From positions 1-64,000 of the forward strand of contig NZ_JYLM01000010.1 of NCBI RefSeq assembly GCF_001439815.1: 64,000 nt of DNA, given 5' to 3'. Under the pieces are notes generated by a model. That model searched no databases and was not told the DNA's origin. It worked only from the letters and a program-made list of their open reading frames with translations. Numbering within the stretch: position 1 is the stretch's first letter; every line of letters starts with the position of its first letter. A program made the translations under genes and the position numbers. This DNA is from Pseudomonas orientalis (lineage in GTDB: Bacteria > Pseudomonadota > Gammaproteobacteria > Pseudomonadales > Pseudomonadaceae). Shown here piece after piece: positions 31,255 through 39,667 of the stretch.

Positions 31255-33411
31255 GTGGAATCCGAAGTCAGTCGAGTTCATCTCAGTCATGATCCACGCA
31301 CGCTGCACGACGACCCGTTACTCGACGGGTTGCTGGCACTCTGCGCCCTGCATCAGAAACCGGCCAGTGCGGCCATGCTCACCACCGGCCTGCCGCTGCC
31401 TTCGCAGCGCCTGAGTGCCGAGTTGCTGGCGCGCGCCGCCGCGCGTGCCGGGCTGCAGGGCCGGCTGCTGCAACGCAAGCTCGAACAGATCCCGGCCATC
31501 GCCTTACCGGCGCTGCTGCTGCTCAAGGACGGGCGCAGTACCGTGCTGGTCGGCTGGGAAGGCAACGATCAGGCGCGGGTGCTGCTCAGCGAAAGCGATG
31601 GCGGCGAGGTGCTGATCAAGCGCGAGCTGCTGGCCGACGACTACACCGGCAAAGTCTTCTTCGCCCAGCCGCAGCACAAATTCGACGTCAATCACGGCAC
31701 GCTGATTCCCCGGGCGCGGTCGTGGTTTCGTGACACGCTCAAGCGTTCGCGCTGGTTGTATACCGACGCCATCGCCGCCAGCTTCCTGATCAACATCATC
31801 GCCATGGCCGCGCCGCTGTTCGTGATGAACGTGTACGACCGCGTGGTCCCGAACCAGGCCACCGCCACGCTGTGGGTGCTGGCCGTGGGCATCTGCGGCG
31901 CGTATCTGTTCGACCTGGTGCTCAAGAGCCTGCGCAGTCTGTGCCTGGACCTGGCCGGTAAAAAAACCGACCTGATCATCTCCGCCACCTTGTTCGAGCG
32001 TATCGTCGGCATGTCGATGAAGTACCGCCCGGCACGGGTCGGCAGCTTTGCGCAGAACATCCATGAGTTCCAGAGCCTGCGCGACTTCCTCGCGTCGCTG
32101 ACCCTCACCAGCCTGATCGACCTGCCGTTCACGCTGCTGATTTTCCTGGTGATTGCGCTGCTCGGCGGGCACCTGGTGTGGATTCCGGTGCTGGCGTTCC
32201 CGATTGCCCTGGGTATCGGCTACGCCCTGCAAAAACCTTTGGTCGCGACCATGGAACGCACCATGGCCCTGGCCGCCGAACGCCAGTCGAGCCTGATCGA
32301 AACCCTCGCCGGGCTGGATGCGGTCAAGGTCAACAACGCCGAGAGCGAACGCCAGTACGGCTGGGAACAGACCATCGGCACCTTGAGCCGGCTCGAACTG
32401 CGGGTGAAGTTGCTGTCGGGCCTGTCGATGAACATGACCCTGCTGATCCAGCAACTGGCCGGCGTGATCATGATCGTGTTCGGCGTGTACCAGATCATCG
32501 ACGGCAACCTCAGCATGGGCGGCCTGATTGCCTGCTACATGCTCAGCGGCCGCGCCTTGAGCCCGCTGGCCTCGCTGTCGGGCCTGCTCACGCGCTACCA
32601 GCAAGCCAAGGTCACCATGACCTCGGTGGACCAGATGATGGAACTGCCCCAGGAGCGCAATTTCGAAGAGCGCCCCATGAGCCGTCGCACCCTGCAAGGC
32701 GCCATCGAGTGCCGGAACCTGAATTTCACCTATCCGAACCAACAGAATCCTGCGCTGAAAAACATCAACCTGGTGATCAAGCCAGGGGAAAAAATCGGCA
32801 TCATCGGCCGCAGCGGCTCGGGCAAAAGCTCCCTGGCCAAATTGATCGTCGGCCTCTATCAACCCGACTCCGGCGCGTTGCTGGTGGACGGCGTGGATGT
32901 ACGCCAGATCGACGTCAGCGAACTGCGCCACAACATCGGCTATGTCGCCCAGGACATCCAACTGCTGGCCGGCACCCTGCGCGACAACCTGGTCAGCGGT
33001 GCGCGCTACGTCGAGGATGAGATGGTCCTGCAAGCCGCCGAACTGGCCGGCGTGCACGAATTCGCCCGCCTGCACCCGCAAGGCTATGAGCTGCAGGTTG
33101 GCGAGCGTGGACAGAACCTGTCCGGCGGCCAGCGCCAGAACGTCGCCCTGGCCCGTGCGCTGCTGCTCAACCCGCCCATCCTGCTGCTGGACGAACCCAC
33201 CAGCGCCATGGACAACACCGGTGAAGAACGCTTGAAACAACGCCTGCACGCCGTGGTGCAAAACAAGACCGTGGTACTGGTGACGCACCGTGCCTCGCTG
33301 CTCTCCCTGGTGGACCGCCTGTTGGTGGTCGACCGTGGGCAGATCCTAGCGGACGGCCCGAAAGCCGTGGTCATGGAAGCGCTGAAGAAGGGGCAGATCA
33401 GTGTCGCTTAA
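31255..33411 (+). CDS. lapB: LapB, type I secretion ABC transporter for LapA
   Basis: LapB energises LapA export at the inner membrane. The 718 residues contain an N-terminal C39-like domain (about 15-135) that lacks the catalytic cysteine context of true C39 peptidases, a six-helix transmembrane domain (about 160-460) and an ATP-binding domain. In the latter are Walker A GRSGSGKSS near 518, signature LSGGQ near 622, Walker B ILLLDEPTSAMD near 642 and the switch histidine in VLVTHRASL. The start is GTG at 31255; MESEVSRV is the usual N-terminus of this family. The gene overlaps lapC by 11 bases. Confidence 0.95.
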   Translation: MESEVSRVHLSHDPRTLHDDPLLDGLLALCALHQKPASAAMLTTGLPLPSQRLSAELLARAAARAGLQGRLLQRKLEQIPAIALPALLLLKDGRSTVLVGWEGNDQARVLLSESDGGEVLIKRELLADDYTGKVFFAQPQHKFDVNHGTLIPRARSWFRDTLKRSRWLYTDAIAASFLINIIAMAAPLFVMNVYDRVVPNQATATLWVLAVGICGAYLFDLVLKSLRSLCLDLAGKKTDLIISATLFERIVGMSMKYRPARVGSFAQNIHEFQSLRDFLASLTLTSLIDLPFTLLIFLVIALLGGHLVWIPVLAFPIALGIGYALQKPLVATMERTMALAAERQSSLIETLAGLDAVKVNNAESERQYGWEQTIGTLSRLELRVKLLSGLSMNMTLLIQQLAGVIMIVFGVYQIIDGNLSMGGLIACYMLSGRALSPLASLSGLLTRYQQAKVTMTSVDQMMELPQERNFEERPMSRRTLQGAIECRNLNFTYPNQQNPALKNINLVIKPGEKIGIIGRSGSGKSSLAKLIVGLYQPDSGALLVDGVDVRQIDVSELRHNIGYVAQDIQLLAGTLRDNLVSGARYVEDEMVLQAAELAGVHEFARLHPQGYELQVGERGQNLSGGQRQNVALARALLLNPPILLLDEPTSAMDNTGEERLKQRLHAVVQNKTVVLVTHRASLLSLVDRLLVVDRGQILADGPKAVVMEALKKGQISVA

Positions 33412-34765
33412 TGCCATCAAGAGCGCGGTCGCGCGCTACTTCAAAGGTTCCGACTCGCTGCAGGGCCAGCCGCTGCCCGAGGTCAACAAAGCGCTGATCG
33501 AAGATGCGCCGCGCGTCATCCGCCTGACCATCTGGGCCATCATCGCCTTCTTTGTGTTCCTGGTGGTGTGGGCGGGTTTCTCCGAAATCGACGAAGTGAC
33601 CCGTGGCGACGGCAAGGCGATTCCGTCGTCCAAGCTGCAGAAAATCCAGAACCTGGAAGGCGGTATCGTCGCCGAGCTGTACGTCAAGGAAGGCCAGATC
33701 GTCGACGCCGGTGCGCCGTTGATTCGCCTGGACGACACGCGGTTCGTGTCCAACGCCGGGGAAACCGAAGCGCTGCGCCTGGCCATGCAACTGCGCGTCG
33801 AGCGCCTGAGTGCGCAGGTGGACGACCGCCCGCTGAATATTCCCGACGATGTGCTCAAGGCCGCGCCCAGCCAGGCCGCCAACGAGCGCTCACTGTATGA
33901 AAGCCGCCGCCAGCAGTTGAAAGACGAAGTCGGCGGTTTGCAGGAGCAACTGGTGCAGCGCCAACAGGAGTTGCGTGAGTTCACCTCCAAGCAGAGCCAG
34001 TACCGCAGCCAGTTGTCCCTGCAACGCCAGGAAATCAACATGTCCGAGCCGCTGGTGGCCCAGGGCGCGGTATCGCCGGTGGAAGTGCTGCGCCTCAAGC
34101 GCGCCGAAATGGAAACCCGAGGCCAGCTGGACGCCACCACCCTGGCGATCCCGCGCGCCGAATCGGCGATCAAGGAAGTGCAGCGCAAGATCGACGAGAC
34201 CCGTGGCAAATTCCGCAGCGAAGCCCTGACCCAGCTCAACGAGGCGCGCACCGAACTGAACAAGGCCGAATCCACCGGCCGCGCCCTGGAAGACCGCGTC
34301 AGCCGTACCCTGGTCACCTCGCCGGTGCGCGGCATCGTCAAGCAGTTGCTGGTCAACACCGTCGGCGGCGTGATCCAGCCGGGCAGCGACATGGTGGAAA
34401 TCGTGCCGCTGGACGACACCCTGCTGGTGGAAGCCAAGATCCGCCCGCAGGACATCGCCTTCCTGCACCCTGGGCAAGAAGCGGTGGTCAAATTCACCGC
34501 CTATGACTACACCATCTACGGTGGCCTGAAGGCCAAGCTCGAACGCATCGGCGCCGACACCATCACCGATGAAGACAAGAAAACCACCTATTACATGATC
34601 ACCCTGCGCACCGACCGCAGCCACCTGGGCACCGATGAGAAACCGCTGCTGATCATCCCCGGCATGGTCGCCTCGGTGGACATCATCACCGGCAAGAAAA
34701 GCATCCTCAGCTACCTGCTCAAGCCGATCATCAAGGCGCGGGCGGAGGCGTTGCACGAGCGTTAA
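33401..34765 (+). CDS. lapC: LapC, HlyD-family periplasmic adaptor of the LapA exporter
   Basis: LapC bridges LapB and LapE. The 454-residue protein has one N-terminal membrane helix (about 41-60, AIIAFFVFLVVW), an extended coiled-coil hairpin (about 130-300) and a C-terminal beta-barrel domain with the HlyD signature, including SPVRGIVKQLLVNTVGGVI. The GTG start at 33401 lies inside the end of lapB, with aagggg upstream, so the two are coupled. It ends the lapEBC operon; no T-tailed terminator is obvious, and a REP sequence follows. Confidence 0.94.
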   Translation: MSLNAIKSAVARYFKGSDSLQGQPLPEVNKALIEDAPRVIRLTIWAIIAFFVFLVVWAGFSEIDEVTRGDGKAIPSSKLQKIQNLEGGIVAELYVKEGQIVDAGAPLIRLDDTRFVSNAGETEALRLAMQLRVERLSAQVDDRPLNIPDDVLKAAPSQAANERSLYESRRQQLKDEVGGLQEQLVQRQQELREFTSKQSQYRSQLSLQRQEINMSEPLVAQGAVSPVEVLRLKRAEMETRGQLDATTLAIPRAESAIKEVQRKIDETRGKFRSEALTQLNEARTELNKAESTGRALEDRVSRTLVTSPVRGIVKQLLVNTVGGVIQPGSDMVEIVPLDDTLLVEAKIRPQDIAFLHPGQEAVVKFTAYDYTIYGGLKAKLERIGADTITDEDKKTTYYMITLRTDRSHLGTDEKPLLIIPGMVASVDIITGKKSILSYLLKPIIKARAEALHER

Positions 34766-34783
34766 TCTTCATTGCCTGTGCCG

Positions 34784-34880
34784 GCCTCATCGGTGGCAAG
34801 TCGAATCGTCGCACCGCCCCTCCCACATTTTAAGTGTGTTCACAAATCAAGTGTGGGAGGGGGCTTGCCCCCGATGAGGC
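34784..34880. repeat. Type-2 REP pair (inverted) after lapC
   Basis: The flanks gcctcatcggtggcaag and cttgcccccgatgaggc face each other, with cccctcccacatt and tgtgggagggg inside them, giving a long imperfect hairpin of 97 bp. It is the second REP family and fills most of the gap between lapC and the dioxygenase gene. Confidence 0.8.
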
Positions 34881-34979
34881 CATCAGCATCACCAATGCAT
34901 ATGGATATGCCCTAACAGTATTTAAACTTCCATTCCCAGGCCTATAAATTCACTCCCCTGTCCGCCGGAAGTGAACCCA

Positions 34980-35846
34980 ATGCCCGCCACCCCCCAAACC
35001 TTCGACATCCGCCCCTTCCCCGGCAGTGTCGGCGCCGAAATCATCGGCCTGGATCTGTCCCAACCCGTCAACGACCAGGACTTCGCCCGCATCCACCGCG
35101 CGCACCTGGACCACCACGTCATCGTGTTCCGCGACCAGCGCATCACCCCTGAACAACAGATCGCTTTCAGCCGCCGCTTCGGCGTGCTGCAAATTCATGT
35201 ACTCAAGCAGTTCCTGCTGGCCAATCACCCGGAAATCCTGATCGTCTCCAACATCATCGAAAACGGCGAATCCATCGGCCTGGGTGATGCAGGCAAGTTC
35301 TGGCACTCGGACCTGTCGTACAAGGAGTTGCCCAGCCTGGGCTCGATGCTGCATGCCCAGGAACTGCCGTCCGAAGGTGGCGACACCCTGTTTGCCGACA
35401 TGCACAAAGCCTGGGAGCAACTGCCTGGGCATCTGCGCAAAGCCGTCGAGGGGCGCCGCGCCGCGCATTCCTACACCGCGCGTTACAGCGAAACCAAATT
35501 CGAAGGCAACTGGCGCCCGACCCTGACCCCGGAACAGCTCGCCCAGGTGGCCGAAGTGGTGCACCCCATCGTGCGCACCCACCCTGAAAACGGCCGCAAG
35601 GCGCTGTTCGTCAGCGAAGGCTTTACCACCCGCATCGTCGGCCTGCCGGATGACGAAAGTCGCGACCTGCTGGCCCAGCTCTACGCCCACAGCGTGCTGC
35701 CGGAAAACATTTACCGCCATCAGTGGCAGCCCCACGACCTGGTGTTCTGGGACAACCGCTCGCTGATCCACCTGGCCGCCGGTTGCCCGAGCCACCTGCG
35801 CCGTAAGTTGCTCCGTACCACCATCCAGGGCGACGCGCCGTTCTGA
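34980..35846 (+). CDS. TauD/TfdA-family Fe(II)/2-oxoglutarate dioxygenase
   Basis: This 288-residue enzyme should hydroxylate a small substrate using 2-oxoglutarate and oxygen. The iron-binding facial triad is seen as WHSDLSY (His and Asp) and the distal His in DNRSLIHLAAG; the Arg of RRKLLRTT is the expected 2-oxoglutarate anchor. The start at 34980 (MPATPQTF) has ggaag at suitable distance; the GTG at 34971 does not. The substrate cannot be read from the sequence, and no taurine or alkylsulfonate transport genes lie nearby. A LysR gene follows in the same direction and may regulate it. Confidence 0.88.
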   Translation: MPATPQTFDIRPFPGSVGAEIIGLDLSQPVNDQDFARIHRAHLDHHVIVFRDQRITPEQQIAFSRRFGVLQIHVLKQFLLANHPEILIVSNIIENGESIGLGDAGKFWHSDLSYKELPSLGSMLHAQELPSEGGDTLFADMHKAWEQLPGHLRKAVEGRRAAHSYTARYSETKFEGNWRPTLTPEQLAQVAEVVHPIVRTHPENGRKALFVSEGFTTRIVGLPDDESRDLLAQLYAHSVLPENIYRHQWQPHDLVFWDNRSLIHLAAGCPSHLRRKLLRTTIQGDAPF

Positions 35847-35906
35847 ACCGATAAAGCCTGCTAGGATTGCGCCCAGTTCACTCCCGATCGATCACGAGTG
35901 CTTGGC

Positions 35907-36836
35907 ATGCAACTACCGGACATGAACCTGCTCGTCGCCCTCGACGCCTTGCTTGATGAAGGCAGCGTGGTGGGCGCGGCGCGGCGGATGAACCTGAGCC
36001 CGGCGGCCATGAGCCGCACCCTCACGCGTATCCGCGAAGCAGTGGGCGATCCGATCCTGGTACGCGCCGGTCGCGGCCTGGTGCCGACGCCCAAGGCGCT
36101 GGAGCTGCAAGGCCAGGTGCGCAACGTGGTGGAGCAGGCGGCGTTGCTGTTTCGCTCCGCCGATCAGGTGGACTTGAGCACCCTGCGCCGCCGCTTCAGC
36201 GTGCGCGCCAATGACTTTTTCATCGGCGTGTATGGCGGTCGCTTGTTCGACACCCTGCAGCGCGTGGCGCCGCTGTGCGAACTGCGCTTCGTGCCCGAAG
36301 GCGACACCGACGACGAAGCGCTGCGCGAGGGGCGATTGGACTTGCGGGTGAGCAACACCATGCCGGCAAGCCCCGAAGCGAAGGTGCAAAACCTGTTCTC
36401 GACCACGTTCGTCGGCCTGGCGCGGCAAGACCACCCGCTGTTCGACGAAGAAATCACCACCGCACGCTTTGCCAGCTATTCCCACATCAGCATCTCGCGG
36501 CGCGGCATCGCCCGTGGGCCCATCGATACCGCGTTGAATGCCCAGGGCCTGGAGCGCCGCGTAGCCATGATCGCTCCGGGCTTTCACGGTGCGATGTTCA
36601 TGCTGCCCGACTCAGACCTGCTGCTGCCGGTGCCCAAGGAAGCGCTCCTGAGCGTCAGGCGCTTGAACCTGCCGCTGCGCTCGTTCGCCTTGCCGATTTC
36701 GCTGCCGACCCTGGTATTGGCGCAATCCTGGCACCCGCGCTTCGACAAGGACCCGGCGCACAAATGGCTGCGCGAAACCATGCGCGAGAGCTGCCACGCC
36801 ACCTGGCTCGCAGCGCAGCCCTCAGCCAGTCTGTAG
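35907..36836 (+). CDS. LysR-family transcriptional regulator
   Basis: The 309-residue protein has a LysR helix-turn-helix (residues about 4-62; VVGAARRMNLSPAAMSRTLT) and a substrate-binding domain of the NodD/SyrM-like subgroup. A GTG three codons upstream (35898) is an alternative start. It follows the dioxygenase by 60 bases on the same strand, unusual for LysR regulators, which are more often divergent from their targets. Its TAG stop lies inside the left end of a REPIN. Confidence 0.9.
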   Translation: MQLPDMNLLVALDALLDEGSVVGAARRMNLSPAAMSRTLTRIREAVGDPILVRAGRGLVPTPKALELQGQVRNVVEQAALLFRSADQVDLSTLRRRFSVRANDFFIGVYGGRLFDTLQRVAPLCELRFVPEGDTDDEALREGRLDLRVSNTMPASPEAKVQNLFSTTFVGLARQDHPLFDEEITTARFASYSHISISRRGIARGPIDTALNAQGLERRVAMIAPGFHGAMFMLPDSDLLLPVPKEALLSVRRLNLPLRSFALPISLPTLVLAQSWHPRFDKDPAHKWLRETMRESCHATWLAAQPSASL

Positions 36837-36931
36837 GAGCGAGCTTGCTCGCGAAAAACGTCAACGATAACGCGTGCTTCCTGAATGAACGCGGCGCCTG
36901 TGGGTTTTTCGCGAGCAAGCTCGCTCCTACA
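36832..36931. repeat. REPIN copy 2, overlapping the lysR stop codon
   Basis: This is the same 100-bp type-1 element, with its spacer in the opposite orientation to copy 1. The stop codon of lysR (36834-36836) is the TAG of the REP end. A partial type-2 REP (ttagggcttgcccccctcc) follows directly. Confidence 0.92.
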
Positions 36932-37025
36932 TTAGGGCTTGCCCCCCTCCGATCATGGATTGCGCATGACGCACTTATAACCTGCCAACAAGTCACTTTT
37001 TGTCATGCATTTGCCTGATTAAACT

Positions 37026-37048
37026 ACTCGGGTATTCCTATTCCGAGT
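37026..37048. promoter_or_regulatory. Dyad just upstream of the efflux operon start
   Basis: ACTCGG (37026-37031) and CCGAGT (37043-37048) form a 6-bp inverted repeat with an 11-base spacer, ending 9 bases before the efflux ATG. It could be a repressor site or a hairpin that limits translation. Confidence 0.35.
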
Positions 37049-37057
37049 TACCTGACC

Positions 37058-38593
37058 ATGACGTCCCTCGCTGCCCCCGCCTTCGAGGCCGCAGCCAAAC
37101 CCACTGCGCCCAGCCCACCGGTGTTCGGCCCGCGCATCATCATCGGCCTGGTCGGCGTGTTGCTGGCGGTGCTGGTGTCCGGCCTCAACGAGATGGTCAC
37201 CAAGGTCGCCCTCGCCGACATCCGTGGGGCGCTGTACATCGGCTTTGACGAAGGCACCTGGCTGGTGGCGGCCTACACCGCCACTTCCGTGGCCGCGATG
37301 GCGTTCGCACCATGGTGTGCGGTGACGCTCTCGCTGCGGCGGTTCACCCTGTGTGCCATCGGTTTGTTTACCCTGCTCGGCATCCTGTGCCCGTTTGCGC
37401 CGAACTACGAAAGCCTGCTGCTGTTGCGCACCGTGCAAGGCCTGGCCGGTGGCGCGTTGCCGCCGATGCTGATGACCGTGGCGCTGCGGTTCCTGCCGGC
37501 CAACGTCAAGTTGTACGGCCTGGCCGGTTATGCCCTGACGGCCACCTTCGGCCCAAGCCTGGGCACGCCGCTGGCGGCGCTGTGGACCGAATATGTCGGC
37601 TGGCAATGGGCGTTCTGGCAGATCGTCGGGCCCTGCCTGTTGGCGATGGCCGCCGTGGCCTACGGCTTGCCGCAGGACCCGCTGCGCCTGGAGCGTTTCA
37701 AACACTTCAACTGGCGTGGTCTGCTGTTGGGCTTCCCGGCGATCTGCATGCTGGTGATCGGCCTGTTGCAAGGCAATCGCCTGGACTGGTTCGAGTCGGG
37801 CCTGATCACCTTCCTGCTCAGTGGCGGCACGCTGCTGATGGTGCTGTTCATGCTCAATGAATGGTCGCATCCGCTGCCGTTCTTCAAGTTGCAGATGCTC
37901 GGCCTGCGCAACCTGTCGTTCGCGTTGATCGTGCTGGCCGGCGTGTTGATGGTGTTGACCTCGGTCATCATCATCCCGTCGAGTTTTCTCGCTCAGGTCC
38001 AGGGTTACCGCCCCCTGCAAACCGCGCCGGTGATGCTGCTGATGGCGCTGCCGCAGTTGATCGCGCTGCCACTGGTGGCGGCGCTGTGCAACCTGCGCTG
38101 GGTCGATTGCCGTTGGGTATTGGGGATAGGCCTGGGCATGTTGGTGCTGTGCTGTATCGGCAGTTCGCACCTGACCTCGACGTGGATCCGCGATGATTTT
38201 TATGGCTGGTACCTGCTGCAGATTTTCGGTCAGCCGATGGCCGTGTTGCCGCTGCTGATGCTGTCCACCGGCAGTATCCAGCCCATCGAAGGGCCGTTCG
38301 CCTCGGCCTGGTTCAACACCATCAAGGGCCTGTCCGCCGTGATCGCCGCCGCCGTGCTGGATACGCTGACCACCCGGCGCGGGCATTTCCACTCGACCAT
38401 GCTGGTGGACCGGCTGGGCAACTCGCCCCTTGCCGACGCTGACGCGCCGGGCCTCGCCCACCGCTTGCACGAGCAGACCGTGGTGCTGACCTCTTCGGAT
38501 CTTTACGTCGTCATGGCCGGTGTCGCGGTGGCGTTGATCCTGCTGATTTTCTGGATGCCCACGCGGATCTTTCCGCCTCGCGCACCGACCTGA
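37058..38593 (+). CDS. emrB: EmrB/QacA-type MFS drug efflux transporter
   Basis: This 511-residue inner-membrane protein has about 14 predicted membrane helices and the DHA2-family organisation. The N-terminal part includes the LNEMVTKVALADIRGAL and FDEGTWLVAAYT stretches seen in EmrB-like pumps with periplasmic adaptors. It expels small molecules using the proton gradient. The next two genes encode its adaptor and outer-membrane channel, so this is a complete tripartite system. The substrate is not predictable from the sequence. The ribosome site is weak. Confidence 0.88.
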   Translation: MTSLAAPAFEAAAKPTAPSPPVFGPRIIIGLVGVLLAVLVSGLNEMVTKVALADIRGALYIGFDEGTWLVAAYTATSVAAMAFAPWCAVTLSLRRFTLCAIGLFTLLGILCPFAPNYESLLLLRTVQGLAGGALPPMLMTVALRFLPANVKLYGLAGYALTATFGPSLGTPLAALWTEYVGWQWAFWQIVGPCLLAMAAVAYGLPQDPLRLERFKHFNWRGLLLGFPAICMLVIGLLQGNRLDWFESGLITFLLSGGTLLMVLFMLNEWSHPLPFFKLQMLGLRNLSFALIVLAGVLMVLTSVIIIPSSFLAQVQGYRPLQTAPVMLLMALPQLIALPLVAALCNLRWVDCRWVLGIGLGMLVLCCIGSSHLTSTWIRDDFYGWYLLQIFGQPMAVLPLLMLSTGSIQPIEGPFASAWFNTIKGLSAVIAAAVLDTLTTRRGHFHSTMLVDRLGNSPLADADAPGLAHRLHEQTVVLTSSDLYVVMAGVAVALILLIFWMPTRIFPPRAPT

Positions 38594-38608
38594 CCCCAAG
38601 GATTTCCC

Positions 38609-39667
38609 ATGAAACGCAAAGACAAAATTGCCGTCTCCGTTATCGCTGTGTTTGCCGTCGGCGTGCTGGTGTACCTGGCTGCGCCGGGCATCCTGGGCAG
38701 CCGGCGCCAGGCCACCAACGACGCCTTCGTCGCCGCCGATTTCACCCTGGTCGCCCCCCGCGTGGCCGGGTTCATTAAGGAAGTGCTGGTGCAAGACAAC
38801 CAGCGCGTCAAGGCCGGCCAGCTGTTGGCGTTGATCGACGACCGTGACTTTCGCGCCGCCGCCCAGGCCGCCGACGCCGACACCCTGGTCGCCCAGGCGC
38901 AACTGAAAAACGCCAGCGCGACCCTGGAACGCCAAAGCTCGGTGATCGCCCAGGCCCAGGCCACAGTCGCGGCGGACCGTGCCGAAGTGGCCTTTGCCGA
39001 ACACGAACTGAACCGCTACAACCACCTCGCCGGCGTCGGCGCAGGCACCGTGCAGAACGCCCAGCAAGCCAAGACCCGCATCGACCAGGCCACTGCGCGC
39101 CTGGCCAAGTCCACCGCAGTGCTGGCCGCCGAACGCAAGCAAGTGGAAATCCTCACGGCCCAGCGCGACGCCGCCGAAGGTGGGCTCAAGCGCGCCCAGG
39201 CCGCGCTGGAAATGGCCAGTTATCAACTGTCCTACACGCGCATTGTCGCGCCGGTCGACGGCATGGTCGGTGAGCGGGCGGTACGGGTCGGCGCCTATGT
39301 GACACCGGGCAGCAAGATCCTCGCGGTGGTGCCGCTGGCCGAGGCCTATGTCGTGGCCAATTTCCAGGAGACGCAACTGTCCCATATGCATGCCGGCCAA
39401 GCCGTGCAAGTGCGCGTCGACAGCCTCGACGGCGAGGTGCTCAACGGTCATCTGGAAAGCCTGGCGCCGGCTACGGGGGTGACGTTCGCCTCGGTCAAGC
39501 CGGACAACGCCACCGGCAACTTCACCAAGGTGGTACAGCGCATTCCGGTGAAGATCGTGCTGGAGCCCAATCAGCCGCTGACCGAGCGCTTGCGCGTCGG
39601 TATGTCGGTGGAGGCCAGCGTCGACACGCAGGCGGTCGCGCCACACCCTGAGGTGGCCCAGCAATGA
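38609..39667 (+). CDS. emrA: EmrA-like HlyD-family adaptor
   Basis: The 352-residue membrane fusion protein has one N-terminal membrane helix (about 7-27), the biotinyl-lipoyl-like halves (VAPRVAGFIKEVLVQDNQRV near 48 and IVAPVDGMVGERAVRVGAYV near 210) flanking a coiled-coil hairpin, and a beta-barrel domain with VVANFQETQLSHM. It links the MFS pump to the outer-membrane factor. A caagga ribosome site precedes the ATG, and the stop overlaps the next start as ATGA. Confidence 0.9.
   Translation: MKRKDKIAVSVIAVFAVGVLVYLAAPGILGSRRQATNDAFVAADFTLVAPRVAGFIKEVLVQDNQRVKAGQLLALIDDRDFRAAAQAADADTLVAQAQLKNASATLERQSSVIAQAQATVAADRAEVAFAEHELNRYNHLAGVGAGTVQNAQQAKTRIDQATARLAKSTAVLAAERKQVEILTAQRDAAEGGLKRAQAALEMASYQLSYTRIVAPVDGMVGERAVRVGAYVTPGSKILAVVPLAEAYVVANFQETQLSHMHAGQAVQVRVDSLDGEVLNGHLESLAPATGVTFASVKPDNATGNFTKVVQRIPVKIVLEPNQPLTERLRVGMSVEASVDTQAVAPHPEVAQQ

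Noticed and set aside
37019..39664. 881-codon minus-strand frame across the efflux genes
   Set aside because: The plus-strand genes are clear EmrB and EmrA homologues; the minus frame is His, Gln and Gly rich with no domain, typical of antisense frames in GC-rich DNA.
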